Source of the DNA: Onchidella celtica
Taxonomy: Eukaryota > Mollusca > Gastropoda > Systellommatophora > Onchidiidae
Length of the DNA: 64,000 bases
Reading direction: 5' to 3'
Assembly (NCBI GenBank): GCA_963931925.1
Contig: OZ007581.1
Location: forward strand, 13,870,322-13,934,321
In this document: piece by piece, positions 46,731-59,400 of the stretch
Position numbering within the stretch: the first letter of the stretch is position 1
Layout of the letters: every line of letters begins with the position of its first letter
The notes under the pieces: model-generated
What the model saw: only the letters and a program-made list of their open reading frames with translations
Databases searched by the model: none
What the model was told of the DNA's origin: nothing
Translations under genes and position numbers: made by a program

Positions 46731-47081
46731 GAAGATACCCTGATTAGGCCACGTCACCAACTTGAGGGCATTGTTCATATACGTTGGTGAAGGAAATCTG
46801 GCTGGCTGAGCATCGCACCACTTTACAGAAAGTATGAAAAGGCAACACGATACGTGACATTTGTGATAGTAAGGGATTTTTGTACTTTCACTGGGTTCAA
46901 ATTTACACACTTAAACTGCGGTGTCACTGACTTGCAAACACTCAGGTGTACATTACATATTGTCACAACCATGCCTGCCAACGCAACTGTCTCTGGCAAA
47001 GTTTGTCCCGTGTGTCACTGACAGTGCCTGCCCGTATGTCTCTGACAGTGTCTGTCTGTATAACACCCCGCATGACCCTGG

Positions 47082-50000
47082 TCAGTATTGTAGATTGTTA
47101 TTGTGGGAGTGGACAGGCATGGGGCTTGCACTGGGGTTGGGATGGTGCAGTTCCATGTGGCTGATGTTGTCATTTGCTTGCTGCTGGTATAGGCTGTGGC
47201 TGCCGCCAGGAAACTGGAGTCCACTGACGTTGTGGTTATGTGGGAAGGCTGGATGGTCACCCACTCCTCCACGATTCACACTCATCTCTACATGTCGGCT
47301 GTGGGCAAAGTTGACCTGTTCAGCCAGGCCGGCCGGGCTCATTGTATTTCTTACGGCTGAGAGATCCATACTAGCACGTTGCTGGGACTGTAGCGATGGT
47401 GGCTGCTGAATGTAGCTGGCTGAGGTAGAGATGTATTTATCTGGCAAGCCAGGTGGGTTCATCATGCCACGACTACCTGGTCGCTCTATTGTATTCAACA
47501 TTGAATGTGGGCTCTGTATTCGCTGCTGAGCCAAGGTAAATGAATCCGTTCCATTTCCTCTCTGGGCCAGAGCGAAGTTACTCGCCTCTCGCAGGTCCAA
47601 CTGATTGAAATTGCCTGCGACGGGACTGTCCATACTTGGCATGGTCTGGCTAGGGATGGACGTAGGAGGATGGTATCTGTCACTGTTGTGCTGCATGGGT
47701 TGCTGAGATGTGAAGTCGGCGACATTGTGGGCTTGGCCAGGGTTTGTGTTCTGGCCATGTCCAGGCTCGCCACTCTGATGAACAGAGCTGATGAGGTTAT
47801 TGGAGTTTCGACTTTGTCCAGGGTTCTGTTTTCTCATGTCCTGGTTACTTTGATTTGATAGTCTGCTATGTTGTGCTATGAAGTCAGGATTCTGTGTGGG
47901 GGGTGCACTTGGCTGAGGAATTTGTCCACTAAGACGATCTTCGTGTCGGCTCATACTAGCCTGGTGCTCATTGCCCTGGACATGGGGTCCAACGGTCTCA
48001 CTGGCTCCACCATGACCATGTCTGTACATGTCTGATTCTTCCATTGGGCTGGCATTTCTAGCAGATTCGGCGTTTCCTGTACTCTCTCTGTGAGGACTGG
48101 AATCATGTTCATATCGTTCACTACCATCAGAGTGCTCTGAGGAAATAGATTCTCGACTATGTGTTGGGGAATGCCTGTGGCTACTGTGGTTAGCTGAGCT
48201 GTAGGTGGGAGGCTTGTTATCATCTAAGTGATCAACAACCGTGCCCACTGCTTTAAAACCTTTATACAGCGGGTCAGACACCATGCTGCCGATACCAGCT
48301 GCGTGCTTGGCATGCAATTTGTGATGACGCTGTAGACTGTACAGTCGAGGGAATCCACGCCCGCAGATGTGGCACTTGAAAGGTCGCTCAGCTCCATGAA
48401 CTGTGCGTACATGCAGTGACAAATTAGTATATCTGCGGAAAGCTTTGCCACACACATGACAAGAGTGTGGACGTTCACCTGTATGTATCAACATGTGGCG
48501 TGTCAGGTGGTGCTGCCTTGTGAATCCCATCTTGCAAACCCCACAAGCGTACGGTCGGCGTGTCCAATCAAGCAGATGAGCTCTGGGTAGTGGTCCACGA
48601 GTGTGCAGTTTAACATGTCGCTGCATGTGATACTTGCGGGTAAATCCTTTGCCACACAAACCACATCGGAACAAGCCATCTTCTCCCGCACCAGGCTGCT
48701 GCAGATCTAAACCTTCCAATAATTTAGGATTAGGGACTTTGATGTCAAAATACTTCTTCATATCCATATCTGAGATTGTGGGAGGTTCATTGGTGCTGGA
48801 TGAGTTGAGATTACTGGCTGTGTCAGGTAGGTAAGATGCCCCTGGAGTAGCTGGAACATTTCCTGGTGTGAGATTGTTGCTTAGCTGATTGGCTGGCCTG
48901 TTGGCTAAGCTGAGTGGACCAGAGGATGAAGACACTGATGAGAGGCTACTCAGTACATCAAATGTTTGGTTACCCGAGCCGGGAGCGTGAGTGTTACCAC
49001 TGGAAGAGATTTGATTGTTGATGGCACTACAAGTTGGCAGATCCTCTATTTCAGGTTTGATGACTATGTTGGGATCTAGAAGTCCCAGAGAATGGTCGCC
49101 CATTGACTTCCCCAGTTTGGATGAGCCTGGTGGATACATGAACATCCCTGCTGAATCTCTGTTGGTATCTTTCTTGATGGGTGAGAAGTCATCTGGGATC
49201 AACTCTGATACATCTATGGCATCATGTTTGTCTTCCTGGTTGTCAGAACCCACGCTGTCATTCAGCTTGTTCAGTGAATGTGATTTCATGTGATAGTTGA
49301 GGTGGCAGCATTGAGAAAAGGCCAGCATGCACAAGTTGCAAACAAACGGAAGTGTGTTACCGTACTCTCGACGGTGCTGTTCAAAAGACACCTCGCTGTT
49401 GAATGTGCCACCACAGACATCACAGTGGTGGGCATCAATCCTGCGGTGACCAGCTGCCATGTGTTTGGCTAAGCCATCGGAACGGGAAAATGCCATGTTA
49501 CATTTGGTACAAGAATAAGGTTTAATATGGGTGTGAGTTAGCATGTGGCGATTCAGTGTGTATTTCTCTGCAAATCCTCGACCACAAACATCACACACAT
49601 TGGTCTTTTCTTTCTTCTTGTGGTGACTTTTTTTCTTTACCTTGGTCAAACCACCGTCTGGGCTCACGACAGGTAAAGAGCTCTGTTGTTGCTGCTGGGC
49701 TGGGTTTGACTTTTTCTTTGAGCTGCTTGGTTTCGGAGTTAGAGCCAATGGAGTTTTGGGAAGGGCCGGACTGCTGAAAGCTTTACTAGTCGCCAGATGA
49801 TTTCCAGCTGATGGCATACTGTTAGCTGTAAGATGCGTGTAAGGACTGCTGGCTGTAGTGCCTGGGTTTGGATAGCTGTTGGCTAAGTTAGAGTTGGGGA
49901 AAACTGGAGGATTGGAAGCAGAAATGCCTGGGTTATTTGCCTTATCTTCACCTAGGATGAGCTTGGAGTAGATGTAATCATGAAAAGATTCACGGCTGTC

Positions 50001-50087
50001 AGCAAAATTGCCTGCAGCCAACTCCTGGGCTATAGTAGGAACCATCCCGGCCCCTCCGAGAAATGCCTGGCCCAAATTAGCGGCCAT
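47082..50087 (-). CDS. C2H2 zinc-finger protein with two four-finger clusters
   Basis: A single minus-strand coding exon gives 1001 residues. The start at 50087 has an ideal context (GCCATGG); a further in-frame ATG at 50120 is weaker. The N-terminus (MAANLGQAFLGGAG) precedes a Ser/Pro/Asn-rich region, a Lys-rich patch (KKKSHHKKKEK) likely to be a nuclear signal, and cluster 1 at about 160-272. In cluster 1, finger 3 (CDVCGGTFNSEVSFEQH) lacks the second zinc-binding His. Cluster 2 at about 473-594 has four complete fingers. A long insert (TRGPLPRAHLLDWTRRP) separates its first two, and a TGERP linker joins the second and third. The last 400 residues are Gln/Ser/Asn/His-rich and probably disordered. 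It is expected to be a sequence-specific nuclear DNA-binding regulator. An acceptor (TTTCCTCAG) ending at 50156 shows that a 5' non-coding exon lies upstream. The exact family was not identified. Confidence 0.9.
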   Translation of the reverse strand: MAANLGQAFLGGAGMVPTIAQELAAGNFADSRESFHDYIYSKLILGEDKANNPGISASNPPVFPNSNLANSYPNPGTTASSPYTHLTANSMPSAGNHLATSKAFSSPALPKTPLALTPKPSSSKKKSNPAQQQQQSSLPVVSPDGGLTKVKKKSHHKKKEKTNVCDVCGRGFAEKYTLNRHMLTHTHIKPYSCTKCNMAFSRSDGLAKHMAAGHRRIDAHHCDVCGGTFNSEVSFEQHRREYGNTLPFVCNLCMLAFSQCCHLNYHMKSHSLNKLNDSVGSDNQEDKHDAIDVSELIPDDFSPIKKDTNRDSAGMFMYPPGSSKLGKSMGDHSLGLLDPNIVIKPEIEDLPTCSAINNQISSSGNTHAPGSGNQTFDVLSSLSSVSSSSGPLSLANRPANQLSNNLTPGNVPATPGASYLPDTASNLNSSSTNEPPTISDMDMKKYFDIKVPNPKLLEGLDLQQPGAGEDGLFRCGLCGKGFTRKYHMQRHVKLHTRGPLPRAHLLDWTRRPYACGVCKMGFTRQHHLTRHMLIHTGERPHSCHVCGKAFRRYTNLSLHVRTVHGAERPFKCHICGRGFPRLYSLQRHHKLHAKHAAGIGSMVSDPLYKGFKAVGTVVDHLDDNKPPTYSSANHSSHRHSPTHSRESISSEHSDGSERYEHDSSPHRESTGNAESARNASPMEESDMYRHGHGGASETVGPHVQGNEHQASMSRHEDRLSGQIPQPSAPPTQNPDFIAQHSRLSNQSNQDMRKQNPGQSRNSNNLISSVHQSGEPGHGQNTNPGQAHNVADFTSQQPMQHNSDRYHPPTSIPSQTMPSMDSPVAGNFNQLDLREASNFALAQRGNGTDSFTLAQQRIQSPHSMLNTIERPGSRGMMNPPGLPDKYISTSASYIQQPPSLQSQQRASMDLSAVRNTMSPAGLAEQVNFAHSRHVEMSVNRGGVGDHPAFPHNHNVSGLQFPGGSHSLYQQQANDNISHMELHHPNPSASPMPVHSHNNNLQY

Positions 50088-52463
<2,376 letters not shown>

Positions 52464-52725
52464 TAGACATAGGCCTACATTGTATATTATACACACACAC
52501 ACAACATACCGGTACTAAAAGGCAGAAATTAAACAATAAAACAGCAAAAAACAAAAATTAATTGAGAAAATAAATGGATTGGGAATGAGACCTCACAACT
52601 GAAAGTGTTTTTTAAAAAGGTGGGTTTTTAGACCAGTTTTGAATTTTGACTCGGTAGATATGCTTCTCGCAATGATTTTTGGCAGCGAGTTCCAGATGTG
52701 CCGGGCAGAGTGTGTAAAATCTTAA

Positions 52726-52969
52726 CCCTCTTGCTGCCACACGGCCGATATATCGGCCCATCAAATGCTGCAGAAGACTGTCGCACGGCCGATGTATCAA
52801 CCTTACCGCTATGCCAAAAACTGCCGCGAAGCCGATATTTCAGCCGACGTTGTTCTGGCATGTTTTGCACTCCTAATTTTGCTACTTCCTCCTGTTTTTC
52901 TACCCGATAAATCCAGTATTCTGGTAGACTAAAGGAAGGAAGGGTGTTTGGTCTTAGCAGCAAAAGGGT
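52726..52969. mobile_element. TTAA-flanked MITE with CCCTTTTGCTGC ends (piggyBac-like)
   Basis: TTAA lies at 52722-52725 and 52970-52973. The left end reads CCCTCTTGCTGCCACACGG and the reverse complement of the right end reads ACCCTTTTGCTGCTAAGACC. The interior repeats GGCCGATATATCGGCC-like words (CACGGCCGATATATCGGCC, CACGGCCGATGTATC, GAAGCCGATATTTCAGCC). Confidence 0.7.
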
Positions 52970-52973
52970 TTAA

Positions 52974-53639
52974 GAAGGTCCTGTCTGTCTTGCTGGTGCA
53001 TCAAAACTTGCCCTGAGTCAGCAGGCTGGCGCACTGAGACACAGAACTATTTTTTCAAAGATTGTCTCATTTTAACCTGGGGGTTTGAGGTTCAGTTTGG
53101 GTTTTACGGCGCGTCTCTCTCTCTCGCTCCATCTATGAAAGTTTCCCATAACAAGTTAGTGCACCCGGGCGCTAAGCATCAAATTGCACCAAACTGAACG
53201 CGTGTTAATTAAACACAATCATGCCCTGAGCTTCTCAGACATCATTATTATGAAGTGCCGCGTACCTAGGCCTAGTCCATCATCCTTCTCCACTCGCCAC
53301 CGTTCCAGACCCTTGTGGCCGTGATCATGTCTGTTTACTCTGTTACTCTGCCCCCCCCCCCCCAGCGTTGCCGGTGAAAATTTTCAAAAACCCCAAGAAA
53401 CCGGTTAAAAAAAAACAAAAACAAGATGAGGTAGAAAATCCCCAGATTATTGTTTTTTTCAGCACGAACAAAACAAAAAAAAAATTAACAATTTCGTAAA
53501 ACTTTGAATTTAAACTAAACAATGTCAGGGATTAGCTCGTGGATGACGAAAAAAATCCTCATAAACTGCCCCTTAGCCCATTAGGCATTATTCACCTCTT
53601 AAATCTCAAACGGCATGGTGAGAGGAAGGGTAATTTTGT
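52974..53639. other. Intergenic DNA with a fragment of the SINE-like repeat
   Basis: GTTCAGTTTGGGTTTTACGG at 53091 matches the head of the repeat at 946-1168. A C run lies at 53351-53364. No gene was seen. Confidence 0.35.
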
Positions 53640-53905
53640 GACTTTATAAGCAAAGAAATAATAAGAAATACACAAAAGCACGAAAAATCCCACAATCTTG
53701 AAAAAAAAATGCCAAGTCCCAAAGTAACCCGCAAAATCCCAAGATTTTGAAAAAAAAATGCTAAGTCCCAAAGTAACCCGCAAAATCTCAAGATTTTGAA
53801 AAAAAATGCTAAGTCCCAAAGTAACCCGCAAAATCCCAAGATCTTGAAAAAAAATGCTAAGTCCCAAAGTAACCCGCAAAATCCCAAGATCCTGAGGAAA
53901 ATCAC
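53640..53905. repeat. ~48-bp minisatellite, 4-5 units
   Basis: The units read CTTGAAAAAAAAATGCCAAG followed by TCCCAAAGTAACCCGCAAAA and TCCCAAGAT. Similarity is high, with short length changes in the A run. The frames on the minus strand (repeated GFCGLLWDLAFFF) come from this repeat. Confidence 0.9.
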
Positions 53906-54089
53906 AAGAGCCGGCAAAGTTGGCCCTCTGAGAAGTTGACAGGCTGTCCAGAATCTTCTCTTCACTCATCATATCGAACTTATCAAGCAGAAGCAGCATA
54001 AAAAGAGATCACTGTATTTTACACTACTGCCACTTTTTTTAAAAATTATTATTAAATACCTGAAAATTTGACTTGGATACACAAACAAC

Positions 54090-55440
54090 TGGGTTAGATT
54101 AGTTGACATTTGAGGAAATTAATTTTATAATGCTTGAAACTGTTATTTAGCCAAAGTCAAAATTTGGCAAAACGCAAAGACTGTATGTAGCAAAGCCTCA
54201 CGTAAAATTATGACACCCAAATAATACAATAAAACGCAAAGTAAAGGGGAAGACAAAAAAAAATAATAAAAAATCAATATTTCGTTTTAACTTTTTATGT
54301 GCCTATAGCCGATGAATCGGTTCTTCCGCTGGTCATGTTTGTGCCAATCACCGATGTATCGCTGCACAAGAATGCCAGGCTATTATTTTTGTTTCGGGAA
54401 GAAAGAAAGTCAACTTCCTACTCATGAGTGTTGCTGTAGTTAGTCTTCATTCATCTCCCCCGCTATTTTCTTTGTCTCGGCAAGTGTGGAAAAATTCTTG
54501 GCACACGAAGAGTTCAACAACATATTCAGGGGGGGAAAAAAAAAAACAGAAAAAAAAAAATAGAAAATTGAACAGATAAAACAATCGCCAGGGCCCCACA
54601 GTTTTTCTGTGGTTTTTATAACGATAATACTTGAGTATTATTGGTCGGACTTGTCGGGTGGACTAGTTGGACTTGTATTGCAAGTGTGTGCGTGTGTCGT
54701 TAGGAGTTCGATCGCTTGGTAAATTTTTTTTTTGTTCTGGAGCGTCAACGGGTTAGTTTATGTCGGGTTTTTTGCCGTAATAATTGTGTTGCTAACACGG
54801 CAGTCGTATGCAGAGAGCTTAAAGTAACAATTTGTAGGCTCTCTGGTCGTATATAGGCCTATTTATGTGAAAATAGGGCACTTGTCGCGTTTCGAGGGTC
54901 AAACTTCCAGGAAAAAACGGTAGCAAAGTGACACTGGGTCAAAACTGAGTTCTTGCCACAAGTGGCATATTAAACCATTTTTAAAAATTGTCCCCAGAAG
55001 CATTTAATGATTTACGCATCGAAAGTATTTTTGAAAAGTATTTTCTAATCCCTATCGAGTTACGTTTTTGCAACTATCGACTGTTATGTCAAAATTGGGC
55101 AAAAAGAAAAAGTTGTATGTTGCGAAACCCTGCGTGAGAAATAAAACCCAAATGATACAAAGCTAACTAAAGAGAAGACAGAATATACACAGATTTTCGG
55201 CTTTCGCCTTTTTCAAGTGAAAAAAATCGAACAGTAAAAGATTTCAACAGGAAATGTATAGAATCGAAGCGAAACAATTTCTTTTCGACTGTTATGATAT
55301 TCATTTACACTTGCTTCTCCATTGTTGAATATGTCATTTAGGCTAAAGCGTCAAGCAAAAATTGCACCACCATGAATTACTCCCTCCACAATTTTTTTTT
55401 TTTATGACACAAGATTTTTGTCAAAATTCCGCACTTCTCC
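54090..55440. repeat. Cluster of dispersed-repeat pieces
   Basis: The segments at 54165-54270 and 55085-55190 share AAGTTGTATGTTGCGAAACC-type and AAATGATACAA-type words with each other and with 26775-26885. The segments at 54090-54160 and 55330-55410 match parts of 59750-59880 (GATTAGTTGACA, AAATTAATTTTATAAT, AAAATTGCACCAC). No coding frame was found. Confidence 0.5.
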
Positions 55441-55786
55441 AACACTGATATGACATCACACCGGAAGTTGCGTGCCAGTTTGACAAAGGCAGTGTGGTCT
55501 GTGTTGAAGTGGTCAAGTCAGTGCTGATGCCTTGCATCACTGCACTTCGTCTACCGTACCAATAAATTATCGCCAAGAACTACAACTTTCTCAGGTCTAA
55601 ATGCATTTATTTTTCGAGCACAACGCAATTCATTCATTTTGCAAAGCTCAGCGTTTACAACAAACAACAAAACAAAACAAAAAGGTATATTCTTCTTTTC
55701 TACATATTTTCTTCGTCTCTTCCTGTCATATAATAGTTTATCTATTGGTAACCGGGGCGGGGGGGGGGGTGTGCAAAATGCATAAA

Positions 55787-55801
55787 TCTCTCTCTCTCTC
55801 T

Positions 55802-55864
<63 letters not shown>

Positions 55865-56195
55865 CCTTTCGGTCGCTTTCGAGCCCCCCCCCCTTCCAAT
55901 TCATTCAACTTTGTTATCATCATCAAACTAGACTAAGTGCCACAGACATCTCTATCTGTGTCTGTCTGCCTGTCTGGCTATCTCTGTCTGTCTGTCTCTC
56001 TCTGTCGCTGTCTCTGTGACTCACTCCTTCATCTCTCTCTCTCTCTCTCTCTGTCTGTCTACTTGCCTCTCTGTCTGTCTTCCCCCCTCCCCATCTCTCT
56101 CTGTCCCTGTCTCTCTGCCAGCCTCTCTGTCTCTCCCTCCCCTCTCTCTTTCTCTCCCTCCCCTCTCTCTTTCTCTCTCTCTCCAATCCCCTCCG
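55787..56195. repeat. CT/CTGT simple-sequence region
   Basis: A CT run at 55787-55865 is followed by mixed CTGT, CTCT and CCCT repeats at 55950-56190. All frames over it are low-complexity artefacts. Confidence 0.9.
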
Positions 56196-56411
56196 CCTTC
56201 ACCCCCAAACCATTTCAACTTTGCCCCCATTAAAACAGGTTAAGCGCCACCATCACAATAACTAAATAAGCCATCAAACCCACCAGAAGCTGCAGCAGCT
56301 GTGACAACAACAACAGCAACAACAGCAACAGCAACAACAACACTATACCAATCGTACATCCAGTGAGAGAGACCGGGGACCCTCGCCTGTACTCACTGCT
56401 CAACACTCGCA

Positions 56412-59400
56412 ATGGGTGAAAGAACGCCATCCTCTTTGACCACTTCCCTCTCATCCCAGAGGAAACCGGTCAGTGAAGTTCGCGTTCTGGGACATTCCAC
56501 GTAATATGTTACTTAAGGGCCATTTTTCAAACCATGCCTGGGGAAACAAAAATTAATGGTTGTCTTGTAGAGAGTAGTCATTGAATTAACATTTTTGGTT
56601 AGCATTATCTTTCTTGCATGATCATGACTTGTGTCCACGTAATATGTTACCTAGGAGCCATTTTTCAAACCATGCCCGGGAAGAAAATTAATGGTGGTCT
56701 TGTAAAGGGTAGTCATTAAATTAACATTTTTTGGTTAGCATTATCTTTCTTGCGACCTAGCGACCATCTTGGAAGAGAGCACATGATTGTTTACAACTCC
56801 CCATCAGTTACCAAGATTTTTTGTCCCAGCAGTTTTTCAAACTAATTGCCCCAGTGTGCTTAAAGTAAAATTTGATTATTTATGCTTTTATGTGTATGCT
56901 CTAATACATTTTTGAATTTGGAAAAACATTGTTCACCAATCCTGCTCGTTTGGTTTCACAAAATTTTGCAATTTCAGTTTGCTATGTAAAAAACATGGTA
57001 TTTTTGTCCTGTCCCATCAGTTACCAGCTTAAGTGAAGGAAATTTCCCCTGGAGAGGAAAGATAGAGCGAGAGAGAAAGGCAGACAGAAAAAGACAGGCA
57101 GGGAGAGAAAGAAAGACACAGACAGACAGACGAACAGACAAAAAGAGGAGAGAGAGACGAACAGAGAGAAAGGGGGGGGGGGAGTAGGCAGACAGACAGA
57201 GACAAACGGGGCGAGAAAGAGAGACAGACAGACAGACAAACAGAGAAGGGAGAGAAAGAGCAAAAGAGATATAGACAGGCAGACAGACAGAGACAGAGAG
57301 AGAAGGTAGAGAGAGAGATAAAAAGAGGGAGACAAACAGACAGAGACAGAAAGAGAGACAGACAGACCCACGGGGAGAGAAATAGGGCAGACAAGCAGGG
57401 GAGAGACAGGCAGACAAACAGGCAGAGAGGCGAGAGAGAGAGAGAGAGAGAGCTCACATGCATATTTCTCCTCCTACTTCCAGCCCACTGAAAAATCAGG
57501 GACGGAACCAACTCTGTCCTTGTTAGAAGATCCTCCCCCACCGCAGGAACCGGCGGCTGAAGTCAAAGCTCGGCCCAAAAGGAACGTGGGTCCGGAGATG
57601 TTTCTGAAAGGTGTGAACCTCATCTTGTGTCTGCTATATCTAGTAAGGGACCAGCAGAGATAGCAGAAGATACTAGAAACGATAAGATGAGACACTCCGC
57701 TTTTCGCGCCACCAAAAGAAAATCGTACACACAATTTGTGCGCTGATCGGGGGCGTTGCCCATAGCGCATAGCAAGAAAAGAATGCTTGATGCAATGGTA
57801 AATTTATGATGCAAAATTGTGACAGTGCTAGTGCGACTACAAAAAAAAAAAAAAGTCAAAATAGCCAGAATTTTCCCACAGCCATTGAGGTTTTAATTCC
57901 ACAATAAGTGAGATCAATCAATGCTTATAGCGAAAGCTGAACTGTGAACGAAATTCAATATTTTCTCAATTTGTCTTTGTAAAATGCGGCACTTTTCATG
58001 ACTTCCGCGAGTTTGCCGCTAGGTGGCGGTGCGAAATCTGTGCACACTGAAAGCACTCGCTGTCTTATCTTGTCAATTCTAGTATCTTTGATAAATTAAT
58101 GGTGTGGATTTGCGACAGTGCTACTGCGTAAAAAACAACAACAATATTTTAAAAAGAGCCAGTTTTCTCGCACCGATTAAAGTTAAAATTACAAAAATAA
58201 GTGACGTCAATCAAGGCCGACATTTGGTTTTGTAAAATAATACTGCACTGTTCATAACTTCCTCGCATTCGCCCCAAGGTAGCGGTGCGAAATCTGTGCA
58301 CACTAAACCCGCTAGTTGTCTCATCTTATTGTTCTAGTACCTTTGGAGATGGTAGCGAGTTCTGGTTCACCCTCCTATGGTGCGCATGTGTGCGGGACTT
58401 GCAATGAACAGCTCGACTTCACAAGGTCATGGCTTGGCAGCCTTCACAATGTGTCTATATGGTTTAGGGAACCGTGGTTTGATTACAGAGACAAATACCA
58501 GAGAAATCTGGGTTATGTTCACTGTTCATATTTTTGTATACTTTTCTTTAATCCCACTTGGGAAATTTGCCTTTGTGTCATTGCAGCCCAGTTACAAAAT
58601 GGAGTAGGCACGTCGTCGCCACAGTGCAGCGCCGGTCGGCGTTTTTTTTTTGGGGGGGGGGGGGTGGGAGGGAGATGTGGGATGAATTTTATTTAATTTT
58701 CCCCGGGCAGCGGCCTGTTCGGCCAGCTCTTTCTGATTTCCAACTGCCAAGGTACCCGGTATCTTTAACGTGCGCAACGTGCACACAGGCCCTCCGAGTT
58801 TTTCGTCCTTATCCGAGAAGACTAGGTGCTCGATCCTACCTCCCACAGAATCACGGAGAGGAAAATATGAGAAAAATCCAAAAATTCCAACATACCTGCA
58901 CCGACCTTCGGCCGAGAGGCGAGCATCTTGCCTCTAAACTACAGCTTACTCAAACAGCTTACTGTATAAAACATTACTGTGGCCCACAGACTAATAAATT
59001 AACCAGACTGGAAACACGAGCTTCGGGCTGTGTCGTTTTTTACGGAATTTCCCGAGCGGCGGTCGTATAACCAACATGGCCGCCGCTCGGGAAATTCCGA
59101 TTCTAGTTCCATCTGCAGTAGAAATTTCTTTTTATTTGTCAAGATTGGTGGTACAACTACAAGTATTAATTTCTTGGTGCGGAACCAAACTTCCGCGTTC
59201 AGTAGGCGCGTCAAAATGGTATCATTCAACATTGTAGCTATGCTGAAGCGTCGCTCGCTACCTTAAACCTAATATGGCGGATGGTTCATGACCTTTCGCT
59301 GTTTTGTGACGTCACACAATGGGATCATCCAGTCTGGGTATTTTATTAGTCTGTGGTGTGGCCCGACAATAAACTCACAAACTAGTTTGCTCTTTGTATC

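Larger units (their letters stand above)
38060..47081 (-). other. Probable ~9-kb 3'UTR of the zinc-finger gene
   Basis: From the stop at 47082 down to a reverse-strand AATAAA (TTTATT at 38071-38076) there is AT-rich DNA without splice-bounded coding frames. It is comparatively poor in decayed transposons; exceptions are a MITE at 46445-46730, a TTAA-like element at 39302-39637, a dispersed repeat at 44576-44838 and a hairpin cluster at 43145-43370. Long 3'UTRs are common for regulatory zinc-finger genes. The extent is inferred. Confidence 0.4.

Noticed and set aside
53592-53999. Minus-strand frame with repeated GFCGLLWDLAFFF units
   Set aside because: It is generated entirely by the 48-bp minisatellite.
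56268-56416. An open frame ending NTRNG then TGA, continuing KNAILFDHFPLIPEET, considered as a Sec/readthrough codon
   Set aside because: The alternative frame starting at ATG 56412 joins in phase to the next exon and needs no readthrough; the earlier frame does not.
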